This document shows, one piece after another, positions 10,135 through 19,567 of a DNA stretch of 64,000 bases (within the stretch, counting starts at the first letter, position 1; each line of letters starts with the position of its first letter). Under the pieces are notes generated by a model that was not told where the DNA came from, ran no database searches, and saw nothing but the letters and a program-made list of their open reading frames with translations. This stretch comes from Dolomedes plantarius (taxonomy: Eukaryota > Arthropoda > Arachnida > Araneae > Dolomedidae). The stretch covers positions 148,984,739-149,048,738 of the forward strand of contig OU015499.1 of the NCBI GenBank assembly GCA_907164885.2, given 5' to 3'. A program made the position numbers and the translations under genes.

Positions 10135-10546
10135 AAATTTGTTGACAAAAACCAAAACGAAACTTTTAATGCATTAAAACGGGGGATCCTCCTACATCTA
10201 AAATATATTTCCTAAAATTACATAACACAAGTATCAACGATGAACACATGTTTTGAAGTATAAAACCACAATTTTCACGCATAGTGTAATAACCAAACAA
10301 CAATTAAAGTGAATGTGCTGAAATAGAGTTTTGACGTACACATGCACGTCATGGTTTTGGGTCACGGAAATTTTATGACGTACGCATGTACGTGATGGTG
10401 CGCAAGGGGTCAAATTTGTCTACAAAAACAAAAACGAAACTTTTAATGCATTAAAACGGGAAATCATTCTACATCTAGAATATATTTCCTAAAATTACAT
10501 AACACAAGTATCAACGACGAACACATGTTTTGAAGTATAAAAACTT
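10135..10546. repeat. Direct repeat of about 130 bp flanking palindromic ACGT motifs
   Basis: The block around CAAAACGAAACTTTTAATGC through CACATGTTTTGAAGTATAAA occurs at about 10,135-10,262 and again at about 10,412-10,545 (period about 276 bp). Between them are two related 23-bp near-palindromes, TGACGTACACATGCACGTCA (from 10,332) and TGACGTACGCATGTACGTGA (from 10,376). The spacer ends GTGCGCAAGGGGTCA. Non-coding; it may be two ends of a transposable element or a short satellite. Confidence 0.65.
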
Positions 10547-10793
10547 TTATTTCGGAATTCGCGGCGAAGCACAATTCAAATAAAATCAGTCTCAGATGCA
10601 TGCGATTTTACACCCGTGCCGCATAAATTAAACCTTTATTCCCATGCAACTTTAAAAAAACCTCACTTCTTTCCAAAATATAGGCGTTAAGAAATCCTCA
10701 CGCTATAGTGATAATCGTAGTGAGAATTGCCGATGATAGTCACAGAGTCCAAAGTATTAAGTGGTTGCCCCACATATGAATTAGGCCACGAGG
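10547..10793. other. Intergenic sequence, no gene seen
   Basis: Nothing recognisable. Confidence 0.4.
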
Positions 10794-10876
10794 CTAGAAC
10801 ATAATTTGCCATACTGCCACATTAACTGAATAAATTACTTTGACGAGTCGGCTGCTGAAGGGTTTATGTACAATCT

Positions 10877-10994
10877 TACCTTTCTCACAGCCCGCAGATT
10901 CCAATGCTTGTAATTTTCCTAAATCGAGTTGCGCGCGCTCTTCCGGCAGGACCGATAGGGGGCGCGGATCTGAGCGTCTCCATAACACTGACAT
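10877..10994 (-). other. Candidate 5' coding exon with splice donor, GC-rich
   Basis: On the minus strand an ATG at 10,994 opens a frame beginning MSVLWRRSDPRPLSVLPEER. It runs about 39 codons to GAGAAAG/GTAAGATTG, a good match to a eukaryotic 5' splice site (GT near 10,876). The patch is unusually CpG-rich for the window (around 10,920-10,985). No downstream exon is recognised and no homology is claimed. An alternative is a fragment of an LTR or other element. Confidence 0.2.
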
Positions 10995-11138
10995 CAGAAA
11001 CGGAGAAGGAGCGAAATTTAGCTATGGTACAGGGAACTTGTATGAGATAATGTAGAACTCCTTTGCATGTAATTTTTAGTTTAGTTTGTAATCGTAAATT
11101 GTTCGTGTAATTAACCGTTTGATTAATTGTCAGTTATA

Positions 11139-12206
11139 CAAGGGGTTATCAATAAGTAACGCACATGTCAATTTTTAAGTTAAAAAATAATTACTCAAAG
11201 TGAAATTATTTACTAAAAAGGGAAGTAGAGGGCACTTCTGTCTGGTCACAATGCAAAAGATCGTGATTCCACGTACCGATACCGTTCGCCAGTCACCGGT
11301 AACATGGCTTTTAGTGGTTGCATAGTCAATTGTGGAAGAGCAAAAGCTGTGATAAGATTTTTTTTTTGCAAAAAGAAAGTTTGAGAGATACATTTGGAGA
11401 TGGTGGAAGTTTATGGAAAAGACTAAATTGACCGTACCAATGTAAAAAGATGGTGTAAAATGTCTCAAGATGGGTGAACGAGATTGGTCGATGGAATCAG
11501 ATCTGGGAGGCCAGTGTCTTCTTCAACCTGTTCAGTTGCTGATGAAATGGACAACGTCATACGACAGAATCGTCGAACACCGGTGAATGAAATAAAGGAA
11601 TGTTTAACCATTTCTTATGGATCTGCCTGGGACATTGTTCATGAGAAGCTAAGGTGCAGATAAGTTTGTTCTCCCTGGGAACCAAAACAACTATCGGAAC
11701 AGCACACTGGATGCAGAATGGCTTGTAGTCAGACACATTTGCAGCGGTACCACGAGAAAGGTAATGAGTTTTTGGCGAATATTGTCTCGAGCGATGAAAC
11801 CTGGACCTTGCACGGGACACCGGAGACAAAATTTGCGAGCATGATGTGGAAAAAAACCATATTCTCCTTCCCGAACGAAATTCAAAGTTTCACCTTCCAC
11901 ACGGAAATTGACGACCTGGCACCTTCCGATTTCCATGTTAGGACCCATGAAGAAGTTCCTTCACGGTAAGATGTTTGACGACGCACTAAAACAGGCCGTG
12001 CGAAGGTGGCTCCTCTCGCAGCCGACGGAGTTCTATGAGACCGGGATTTTCAAACTGATCCATCGTTGGGACAAATGCCTCAACATGCATGGAAATTACG
12101 TGGAAAAGTAATAAATGGGTAATACTTTGATTTGTGTTTCATAGTGTCATTTATTGCTTTATAATTATTTTTTACATTATGTGGGTTACTTATTGATACG
12201 CCCTCG
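11139..12206 (+). mobile_element. Mariner element, internally deleted (1,068 bp)
   Basis: The left end CAAGGGGTTATCAATAAGTA and the right end, read inward as CGAGGGCGTATCAATAAGTA, are inverted repeats with TA at both flanks (11,137-11,138, 12,207-12,208). The inside holds a plus-strand mariner transposase lacking part of its catalytic core. The 3' end of the same insertion, with the same right flank, is present at 48,264-48,467, so the insertion predates the segmental duplication. Confidence 0.88.
11399..12111 (+). pseudogene. Mariner (SETMAR-type) transposase, decayed
   Basis: Visible in order: GIRSGRPVSSSTC linker, then NRRTPVNEI, an HTH with ISYGSAWDIVHEKL, the block SQTHLQRYHEKGNEFLANIV, and SSDETW with the first catalytic Asp (around 11,800). 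It then jumps directly to DDLAPSDFH (around 11,910), so the segment with the second catalytic Asp (HDNARPH in relatives) is deleted. The C-terminus is complete: ALKQAVRRWLLSQPTEFYE, FKLIHRWDKCLNMHGNYVEK. Frameshifts and stops split it into several frames. It cannot encode an active transposase. Confidence 0.85.
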
Positions 12207-12208
12207 TA

Positions 12209-13159
12209 GATGTTTTTCGAGTCCAGATCACGGAATTAGAATTGAAAGCCAACGGCCCTTACCAAGAACTCAGAAGGTAAGTGGATCTCGCTTACCAAAT
12301 AACAAAGATTCGGAAGTAGGGTTCACAATTCTACAGAATTCTGTAGTGCCCAACGTGGGGCCGCTTGGTTCTTAATATGGATAAATTTCTTTTATTGTAT
12401 AATACAGGGCGCAATGGCGCTGTCTTGTGCATTACTTTTAAAATGACCCTCGTATCTTGCAAGAACCAGTAAAGAGTCCATTATTCAAGACACGAGACTT
12501 GGTGCAATTTAAAAACATTTGTTAAGAGATAACTTCCAAATTTAAATATATATTTCATACATAAAAATTTCAGACACTATCAAATACAAAAGTATAATTA
12601 GATGCTCCATGTGTAAATATTACTTTGGCTGCACATTACAAAAAATCTTCTAATAAATGCTAAATTACATTGAAATAATTAAAAGAGAGACAAAAGCGAA
12701 AATTCTTTCAGGCTCAATATGAAACCATACAATATTTATTTATCTATTATAGATATTTATTTCCCATCAACAGAACACAGCACATTTAGAAAAAAACAGT
12801 TAAATCTTAAAAAATTACAATTTCATATTAGGGAAAAACGAAAAACAAAAAATATTGCATAAGTAACATTTCATGACACTCTTCCTGCAATGTAAACAGG
12901 TATAACAAGTATTTTACTCCAATCAAATTGGTGGGACAAGTATCCCATCAAGGATCATGGGTCGATACTGACAGCGCATTCACGTATTAAAAAATATTTT
13001 GAAAGAAATAATACCATAAAACACTAAATTTTAAAATATAATTACGTGCGATATCGCCTTTAAATAACCACTGTCAAATCTCAGTTAGAATTCGATTTTG
13101 AAGGATATTTTCCCCAGGGTGGGACAAAAAATTACGTTTCATACTATAGTAGAAAGTGG
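12209..13159. other. Region downstream of zinc-finger gene A (3' UTR candidate)
   Basis: Non-coding, AT-rich, collinear with 48,470-48,810 plus 51,081-51,690 in copy B. It lies 3' of the minus-strand zinc-finger gene. TTTATT on the plus strand (AATAAA on the minus strand) occurs several times around 12,735-12,770 and could serve as a poly(A) signal. The site equivalent to the B-copy Tigger insertion is empty here (around 12,545). Confidence 0.45.
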
Positions 13160-14256
13160 GTTACATCCCTGTAAGTTTAGGAGATGAGTTTTTAAGTACA
13201 CTGGAAAGAAATCTTTTCTTTTACACAGTGAGGAGGAGAGATTTCTCTTCTGTGTGCGTGCGAATATTTTTTTTTACATGATGGACTTCAGAAAACCGTT
13301 TCTCACAGGTTGTCATTTAGTGCAGACCAAAAGACTTTCCTCCATGGATAAGAAGATAATTTTCGAATTCCCCTGGGATGAAAATCTTTTGTCACATACA
13401 GTGAATGTGAAATGTTTTTACCAAGTCGGTGCGGAGACTTTTTAAATCATCCCGTCGAGAAAATATTTTCTTGCATAGTGCATGCGAAAGGCTCCTCTAC
13501 AGTGTTGGCGCAGAGATGTTTTTAAATCACCCCGTGAAGAAAACTTTTCTCACATAAAGTGCAGGTGAAAGGTTTCTCTTCTGTGTGGATGTGAAGATGT
13601 GATTTTAATTTCTCCTGCCAAAAAAAAATTCTTTCACATAGTGCAGGCGAAAGGTTTCTCTCCTGTATGGGTACGGAGATGTTTTTAAATAACGCTGATC
13701 AGAAAATGTTTTCCCATATACATTGCAGACGAATAGTTTTCTCCCGCGTAGTCACGGAGATGTGATTCTAAAGAACCCTGTTGAGAAAATTTTTTCTTAT
13801 ATACAGTGCACGCGAAAGGTTTCTCTCTTGTGTGGAAGCGAAGATGTATTTTTAAATGACCCTGTGCATAAAACCTTTTCTCACATACAGAGCATGTGAA
13901 AGGTTTTTCCCGTGTGGGTTCGAAGACGTTTTTAACTCATTTCAACGAGAAAATCTTTTCTTGCATAGCGCATGCGAAAGGCTACCCTATCGTGTGGATG
14001 CAGAGATGTTTTTTAAATCACTCCGTGAAGAACACTTCCTTACATACAGTGTAGGCGAAAGGTTTCTCTTCTGTGTGGGTACGGAGATGTTTTTAAATAA
14101 CGCTGATCAGAAAATATTTTCCCACATACAATGCAGACGAACAGTTTTTCTCAAGTGTGAGCACGGTGATACGATTCTAAAGAGCCCCGTTGAGAAAAAT
14201 TTTCTCATATACAGTGCAGGCGAAGGTTTTTCTCCTGTGTGGGTACGGAGATTCCT
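13160..14256 (-). pseudogene. Decayed zinc-finger tail downstream of gene A
   Basis: Below the stop codon of the zinc-finger gene, the minus strand keeps the 84-bp finger periodicity for about 1.1 kb, in shifting frames and with stops. The best preserved part (around 13,750-13,920) reads FTCSVCEKRFYAQGHLKIHL followed by a finger with CTVYKKKFSQQGSLESHL, where the second zinc Cys is replaced. Other stretches show broken HTGEKPF-like linkers. The ancestral array was therefore longer, and this tail is no longer translated unless a transcript splices around the stop. Confidence 0.8.
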
Positions 14257-15915
14257 TTAAATTTCCCTGGTTACTAAATGTTTCTCTCCTGCATGAGTAC
14301 GGAGATGGGATTTTAAGCTATTCTGTCCAGAAAATGTTTTCTCGCATACAGTGCAGGCGAAAGGTTTCTCTCCTGTGTGGATGCGGAGGTGAGATTTTAA
14401 AGAATGCAGTAGGGAAAATTTTTTCTCACATAGAGTGCAGGCGAAAGGTTTCTCTCCTGTGTGGATGCGGAGATGTCTTTTCAGACTACCCTGGTGAGAA
14501 AACTTTTTCTCGCATAAACTGCAGGCTAAATGTTTCTCTCCTGTATGTGTACGGAGATGGGTTTTTAAACTACTCCGTGCAGAAAATGTTTTCTCGCATA
14601 CAGTGCAGGCGAAAGGTTTCTCTCCTGCGTGGATGCGGAGATGAGATTTAAAAGCATGCAGTAGGGAAAAATTTTTCCCACATACAGTGCAGGCGAAAGG
14701 TTTCTCTCCTGTGTGGATGCGGAGATGCCTTTTCAAAGAATCTTGTCGAGAAAATCTTTTCTGGCATACAGTGCAGGCGAAAGGTTTATCTCCTGTGTGG
14801 GTGCGGAGATGTTTTGTTAAAGAACCCTGTCGAAAAAATTTTGTCTCGCATACCGTGCAGGTGAAAGGTTTCTCCATCTGTGTGTGGATGCGGAGATGTG
14901 ATTTTAAAGTACTCCGTTGAGAAAACTTTTTCTCACATACTGTGCAAACGAAAGGTTTCTCTTCTGTATGGGTGCGAAGATGTGATGTTAACACATCCCG
15001 ACGAAGAAATCTTTTTCCGCATACTGCGCATGCGAAAGGTTTCTCTCCTGTATGTGTACGGAGGTGTGTTTTTAAATGACCCCGTTCAGAAAACTTTTTC
15101 TCACATACAGTGCAGGCGAAAAGTTTCACTCCTGTGTGGGTGCGGAGATGTGTTTTTAAAGAATTCTGTGCAGAAAACCTTTTTTCACATACAGTACAGA
15201 CGAAAGGTTTTTCTCCTGTGTGGGTGCGGAGATGTGATTTTAAACCACTCTGTTGAGAACATCTTTTCTCACATACAGTACAGGCGAAAGGTTTTTCTCC
15301 TGTGTGGACGCGGAGATGTGTCTTTAAAGCACCCTGTTGAGAAAATCTCTTCTCACATACAGTGCAGGCGAAATGTTTTTCTCCTGTGTGGGTGCGCAGA
15401 TGTCTTTTTAACTGTTCCTGCCGAGAAAATCTTTTCTCACATACAGTGCAGGCGAAATGTTTCTGTGTTGTGTGGGTGCGGAGATGATTTTTTAAACTAC
15501 TCCGTACAGGAAATCTTTTCTCGCATACAGTGCAGGCAAAAGGTTTCTCTCCTATGCGGGTTCGGAGATGTCTTTTTAAACTACTCTGTAAAGCAAATCT
15601 TTTCTCACATATAGTGCATTCGAATAAGTTCTTTCCCGTGTTTGTGCAAAGAGTATTATCAGCAATGTGGTACGAATGATGCGTATTTAAAGAGGCCAAC
15701 TGTGAAAATCTTCTGTCACATAAATTACATTCGAAAATTTCATCTTCGGTCCGAGGGAGAATCTGTGCACTGGAACCTTTTATATTTACACTTATTCTAC
15801 ATGTGTCACATGAAGTGAATTCATCTTCCCCTTTAGTAGGGTTTTGTTCGCAGGAATGGCTTTCATTGGTACGTCCTTTTAGACTGAAAATGCCCGACAA
15901 ATCCTTTTCTGACAT
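14257..15915 (-). CDS. C2H2 polydactyl zinc-finger protein, paralog A
   Basis: Open frame of about 552 codons from MSEKDLSGIF to a stop after HAGEKHLVTREI. The N-terminal ~60 residues carry no recognised ZAD, BTB or KRAB domain, only a CDTC motif. I count 17 C2H2 fingers of 28 residues with HTGEKPF linkers. Finger 1 is divergent (CNLCDRRFSQLASLNTHHSYH), finger 2 has Arg in place of the last zinc His (KRHLRTRIGEK), and the linker after finger 10 has one extra residue (TQMEKPF). Proteins like this are nuclear DNA-binding regulators. The frame extends upstream to an ATG at 15,960, but a pyrimidine-rich TTTTCTGATCATCGTGTACAG just before AAACGTCGGCATG looks like a splice acceptor, so I start at 15,915 and expect a non-coding 5' exon. 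Codons are unbroken, consistent with a functional gene. Target and partners are unknown. Confidence 0.85.
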   Translation of the reverse strand: MSEKDLSGIFSLKGRTNESHSCEQNPTKGEDEFTSCDTCRISVNIKGSSAQILPRTEDEIFECNLCDRRFSQLASLNTHHSYHIADNTLCTNTGKNLFECTICEKRFALQSSLKRHLRTRIGEKPFACTVCEKRFPVRSSLKNHLRTHTTQKHFACTVCEKRFSRQEQLKRHLRTHTGEKHFACTVCEKRFSQQGALKTHLRVHTGEKPFACTVCEKRCSQQSGLKSHLRTHTGEKPFVCTVCEKRFSAQNSLKTHLRTHTGVKLFACTVCEKKFSERGHLKTHLRTHTGEKPFACAVCGKRFLRRDVLTSHLRTHTEEKPFVCTVCEKKFSQRSTLKSHLRIHTQMEKPFTCTVCETKFFRQGSLTKHLRTHTGDKPFACTVCQKRFSRQDSLKRHLRIHTGEKPFACTVCGKNFSLLHAFKSHLRIHAGEKPFACTVCEKTFSARSSLKTHLRTHTGEKHLACSLCEKKFSHQGSLKRHLRIHTGEKPFACTLCEKKFSLLHSLKSHLRIHTGEKPFACTVCEKTFSGQNSLKSHLRTHAGEKHLVTREI

Positions 15916-16485
15916 GCCGACGTTTCTGTACACGATGATCAGAAAACTAACAGCCAGCAATACGTTGAACTTCTAAATTTGTGGTCATCTCAAAAATTCT
16001 AGTATTGCATTTTACAATGTGTACCGAGCACCTGTAAAGACAGGAGAAAGAAACTAAAATATATATATATAAAACTTTTACACGCCAATGTTACATGTAT
16101 GGAACATCAATTTAAAAATTCTGAGAAAAATATAATTTTATTCGTATTGCTCTATAAAAATTAAATAGAACGAAAGTATGAATTGATTTTTCGGCATCGA
16201 TGTTACGGTACAAAATAGTGTCTAGGGGAGGAATTCGAAATTTCGGCTTGTTTCTAATTTTCGGCGAACGAAGTTCAATATTTCATATAAAATTAAAAAT
16301 TCAACAAATGTTTTTATAAATAAGAGAAATTAAAAATCATTTTGTTGGTAAAAGAAAATAATAAAATACAAGTTATGAAAAAAGAATTAAATTTTGTTCT
16401 TAATATTATGCAAGAACTTTGCATGTTCCAGAAATGGAACTTTGGCGTGTAAAGGTTAGCTGTTTTCACACAATTTGGTTTGGCT
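15916..16485. other. 5' flank of zinc-finger gene A
   Basis: Contains the candidate splice acceptor (AG at about 15,926-15,927 on the minus strand) and, further up, a short (TA)n run (about 16,059-16,070). In copy B that run has expanded to more than 150 bp. No promoter motif can be assigned. Confidence 0.4.
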
Positions 16486-16640
16486 TGGAGCGCTACGGTC
16501 ATTTTTTGCTACACGAGGGCTAACTAGACCGGAACCTACTGCTTAAAACCGATTCCGAACGGCTACAAATGTCCATGCCAATAGTGGGATTCGAACCCAG
16601 TCTTTGGTACCGAATGCCTGCGCCCTAGCCATCGTCCGGC
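16486..16640 (-). mobile_element. tRNA-derived SINE, family 1, minus strand
   Basis: Inverse of the 5088-5250 element: the tRNA-like head with B-box complement GGATTCGAACC (16,587-16,597) and an A-box region around 16,620-16,640, and the body with ATTCCGAACGGCTACAAA and GAGCGCTACGGTCATTTTTT. In copy B only the body survives (about 55,420-55,520); the head is missing. Confidence 0.75.
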
Positions 16641-16920
16641 TGATTTTTCATTACAGTGCATAGAAATATTGATAAAAAATTTCGAATACGAGAGGTTTTA
16701 GTAAGCGTCGACGAAACATGTTTATGACTTTCATCTACTTTCGGTTCCCCTGCCTCCTTCCTCTTACACAAACGCCCCTTCTACAACGGATCTGAAGTGA
16801 ATTATTCATAGCTGCCCCTGAAAACCATGTTTCTTGATTGACGTCATCTATGACTCAACTGGAGTAGCACATATATTGGAAAATAACGTTATAAGAAGCT
16901 CTTATTCTTTTCCTTATAAC
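16641..16920. other. Copy A sequence absent from copy B
   Basis: About 280 bp, which together with the SINE head gives about 340 bp, has no counterpart in B between the SINE body and the piggyBac remnant. Because the SINE head sits in the missing part, a deletion in B explains it better than an insertion in A. It may include the 5' end of the piggyBac copy. No gene seen. Confidence 0.6.
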
Positions 16921-18514
16921 ATTATCTAATGATTCTGAAAAAGAATGTATATATACTTGTCAAGTGCCTCCAGAAAAAAGTGGATATTTAACATATGACG
17001 AAGATATGAGGATATTTTGGGGCCTCTTCTTCCAGTAGATGCTTGTGGTCAAGTCGAAATATCTACAAATAATTACAAGATAAAGAGAACTTTTTATATA
17101 CCACGTATTTAAGTTTTCTCTTGAAACATATAAACTTGACAATTCTATGTATTAATAAATACTTTTTAAATTTTTTTTATGAATTATCCCATCAACTTGA
17201 AAGAAAATTATCAAATGCGTAATAAAGAGGTATCAAATGCGTAATCAATCGTTTAGCTCGGGAATTGGAAATTAACTTGCTTTTAACTTTTCGTTCCCGT
17301 CCCGGTCGATAGATGGCTGCACCATTCTACAAAACATAATTAACTGAAAATGAATTCAATCCTGCTTAAATATGGCTAAAAGTATTATAAGAATGCATTG
17401 CCATCGTGTTCTGAGCTATTCTAAAAGTTTCAAATGTCTAGCTAGTCGGGAAGTTAGTTAAAAATTGATTGCAAGATTTGTAAAGGACAAACACACAAAG
17501 AAGAAACTGGACAAACACACAAACAAGAATACGAGTTAATAAAAACATGGTAAAATAGATGGCAATGAAATATCTATTCAATAAGGGAAAACCGAATTTG
17601 AAGCGAAAACTGAAGTCAAAGAGTAAAACATCCAACATTGCTTGGAAAAAAGTTTTAAAAAATTGCTAAAACTGATATTATTAATTTTTCTGAAATGTTT
17701 CCTGCGTTGGTTACCTTACCTCCAGTTGAAATATTTCACAAGTTCATACCAATATCTATTGCATATAGCGAATATCTCAGATCCTCTTTGATCTAGAGTT
17801 GTGTGAGAGCCTCAATCCAGTCTTGAAAATCCAGAAAAGTATGAAGTTTTCTTTCATCATATAAGATGTTTACTGAGTTGTCTGAAAAGGATTTTAAAGA
17901 TATTGGCACGATAAGAAAATTTCGGATAGGAAGATGCCCTCTCAGATAACCAAATAAAGCCTCAAAATGGCAAAAAGAGGAAATTTTTTGTACAAAAGTG
18001 ACGGTCAATATTATATTTGCCGTTGGAAGGACAGTACTGTTGCAACTATAGTACCCAATTATTCGACACATGAGCCTATCAGTAAAACCAAGCGATTTTG
18101 TCGAGCACCAAAAAAAAAGAGAACTGATGTTTCTCAGCCACATCTGAACAAAATGTACAGTCAGGGAATGGGAGGTGTGGATTTGCGAGACAGACTTCTT
18201 GGATCATATGGACATGTTTAGAAGCAAAAAAATGATATTGGAATCTACTTAACTATGCTCTAAACATGGCTGTCACTGCTGGATGGATTTTGCTTTTACA
18301 TTTTCATAAAGGTACAACAGCAGAGCAATCATATCTCAATTGTCGGAGAGAAGTAACTTTGTGTTTGTTTAGCATGAAACCGAAAATACACCCTGTTCCT
18401 GGACCTCGCGCATATTGCTCTGAATCTTTCAGACAATCAGATGCACATTATCTTGTACCGGGTATTTTTCTCATATTTCCGGCTATTATTCTGCTTGACC
18501 TGTGTTATTTCTGA
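16921..18514 (+). pseudogene. piggyBac (PGBD-type) transposase pseudogene, copy A
   Basis: Pieces in order. Acidic N-terminus with LSNDSEKECIYTCQVPPEK and a TYDEDM segment (16,921-17,010). A basic stretch KGKPNLKRKLKSKSKTSNIA (about 17,580-17,640), then MFPALVTLPPVEIFHKF (about 17,697-17,745). Then, after loss of most of the catalytic core, ELSEKGFKDIGT-like sequence, MAKRGNFLYKSDGQYYI (17,967) and VRW-like CRWKDSTVATIVPNYSTH. A conserved GMGGVDLRDRLLGSY block (around 18,165-18,210) and TPGPR-like VPGPRAYCSES follow. Multiple frameshifts and the core deletion make it inactive. No TTAA-flanked TIRs were identified. Confidence 0.8.
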
Positions 18515-19349
18515 AAAACGATTAGAAATGTACTTATTACTAAAAAATTGTGCACCGAAATCGATATTAGAATTCAAATGTCGTTAATCACACTTTATAG
18601 AAGTGTTTCCCGCCAATGTTCTATTTCAGGAACATATATAACATACACTTTTTTTTAAAATAAAATTTACTCAGAGTTCTAATATTTGAGTTTTAATGTG
18701 ATTTTTATCAATAGTTTGTGTTATCGTTCGATCATAGTGCGGTTTGTAAAAGGTTAACACTGTACCATCAAGCTCTTTTCGTATTTTTACGTGAAATCGA
18801 TAGCTATATATAAAAGCTTGCGATAGGAAATGGTATATCTATAAACTAAGGTGTGATAAACTATGTTCCGGACTAATTAAATTACTGATCATTTTAAATT
18901 TATTGTAAATAGGGCACCAGGTTCCTTAGCCATCGTCATTCTTTTTGTCTTGGTAGATCATAATGAGATTTGATATGTTTTGGTTAACATGAATCTCCAC
19001 CAAACTACTGCTATCGTTCCGATTAATAAGAGATGATAAGCAATATCAATATTTTTGCCCCTTATATTTATTTCAGTTGTCTGTAAGTCATAATATTTTT
19101 TTCGTTAATAATTAATTTTCGTTATAATTATTTTAAGAAAGAAGAGAATATTCGTTATAATTATTTTAAGAAAGGACTGAGAAATTCCAGAGATTAAAAT
19201 GTGATGAAAACCGTGGTTACCAAAAGTGGTAAAAAGTTTATAAATCTAATAAAATATGTAAAATTATTCCAGGAAATAACAAAGAATACGTGGCTTATGG
19301 GTTTGTTTAGGCATATTTGTTTCGATTGTAGTTTGGTGGCTACAGATAT
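18515..19349. other. AT-rich sequence shared by both copies, no gene seen
   Basis: Nearly identical to 58,447-59,283. It contains a short tandem repeat of TTCGTTATAATTATTTTAAG (about 19,119-19,175). No coding content. Confidence 0.5.
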
Positions 19350-19567
19350 TTTAACGTAGGATTACGTTAATCAATAACGGTCCTTCGGAGAGAAAAAAAT
19401 CGTCCTGCGTCGCGAGTTATAATTTTCGCAGCATGCCAAACCCAGTAGCAGTAAACAGTTATACAAAAAAGTACCAAAATGCGCCAAAAAAAAAAAAGAT
19501 GTCAGCAAACGATAAGTAATTCTACGTTAATAACCCGCGGTAGTTTCGTTTCAGGAGACTACCTGCA
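19350..19567 (-). repeat. CAGGTAGTCTC-type dispersed repeat, inverted copy (A)
   Basis: Reverse complement of the family seen twice at 4378-4937: TTAACGTAGGATTACG, TCGCGAGTTATAATTTT, AAAAGTACCAAAATGCG, then TACGTTAATAACCCGCGGTA and GGAGACTACCTG. It is present at the same place in copy B (59,284-59,499), so the insertion predates the duplication. Confidence 0.7.

Noticed and set aside
14880..15614. Long plus-strand open frame (about 244 aa) opposite the zinc-finger gene, and similar ones at 13,856-14,651 and 53,674-54,357
   Set aside because: These are antisense shadows of the 84-bp finger period. Their repeated CGCGDVFLN-type units come from the complement of the HTGEKPF linker and show no independent domain.
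13160..16000. Zinc-finger periodicity considered as a satellite or CRISPR-like array
   Set aside because: The 84-bp period encodes C2H2 fingers with conserved Cys, His and linkers in one open frame.
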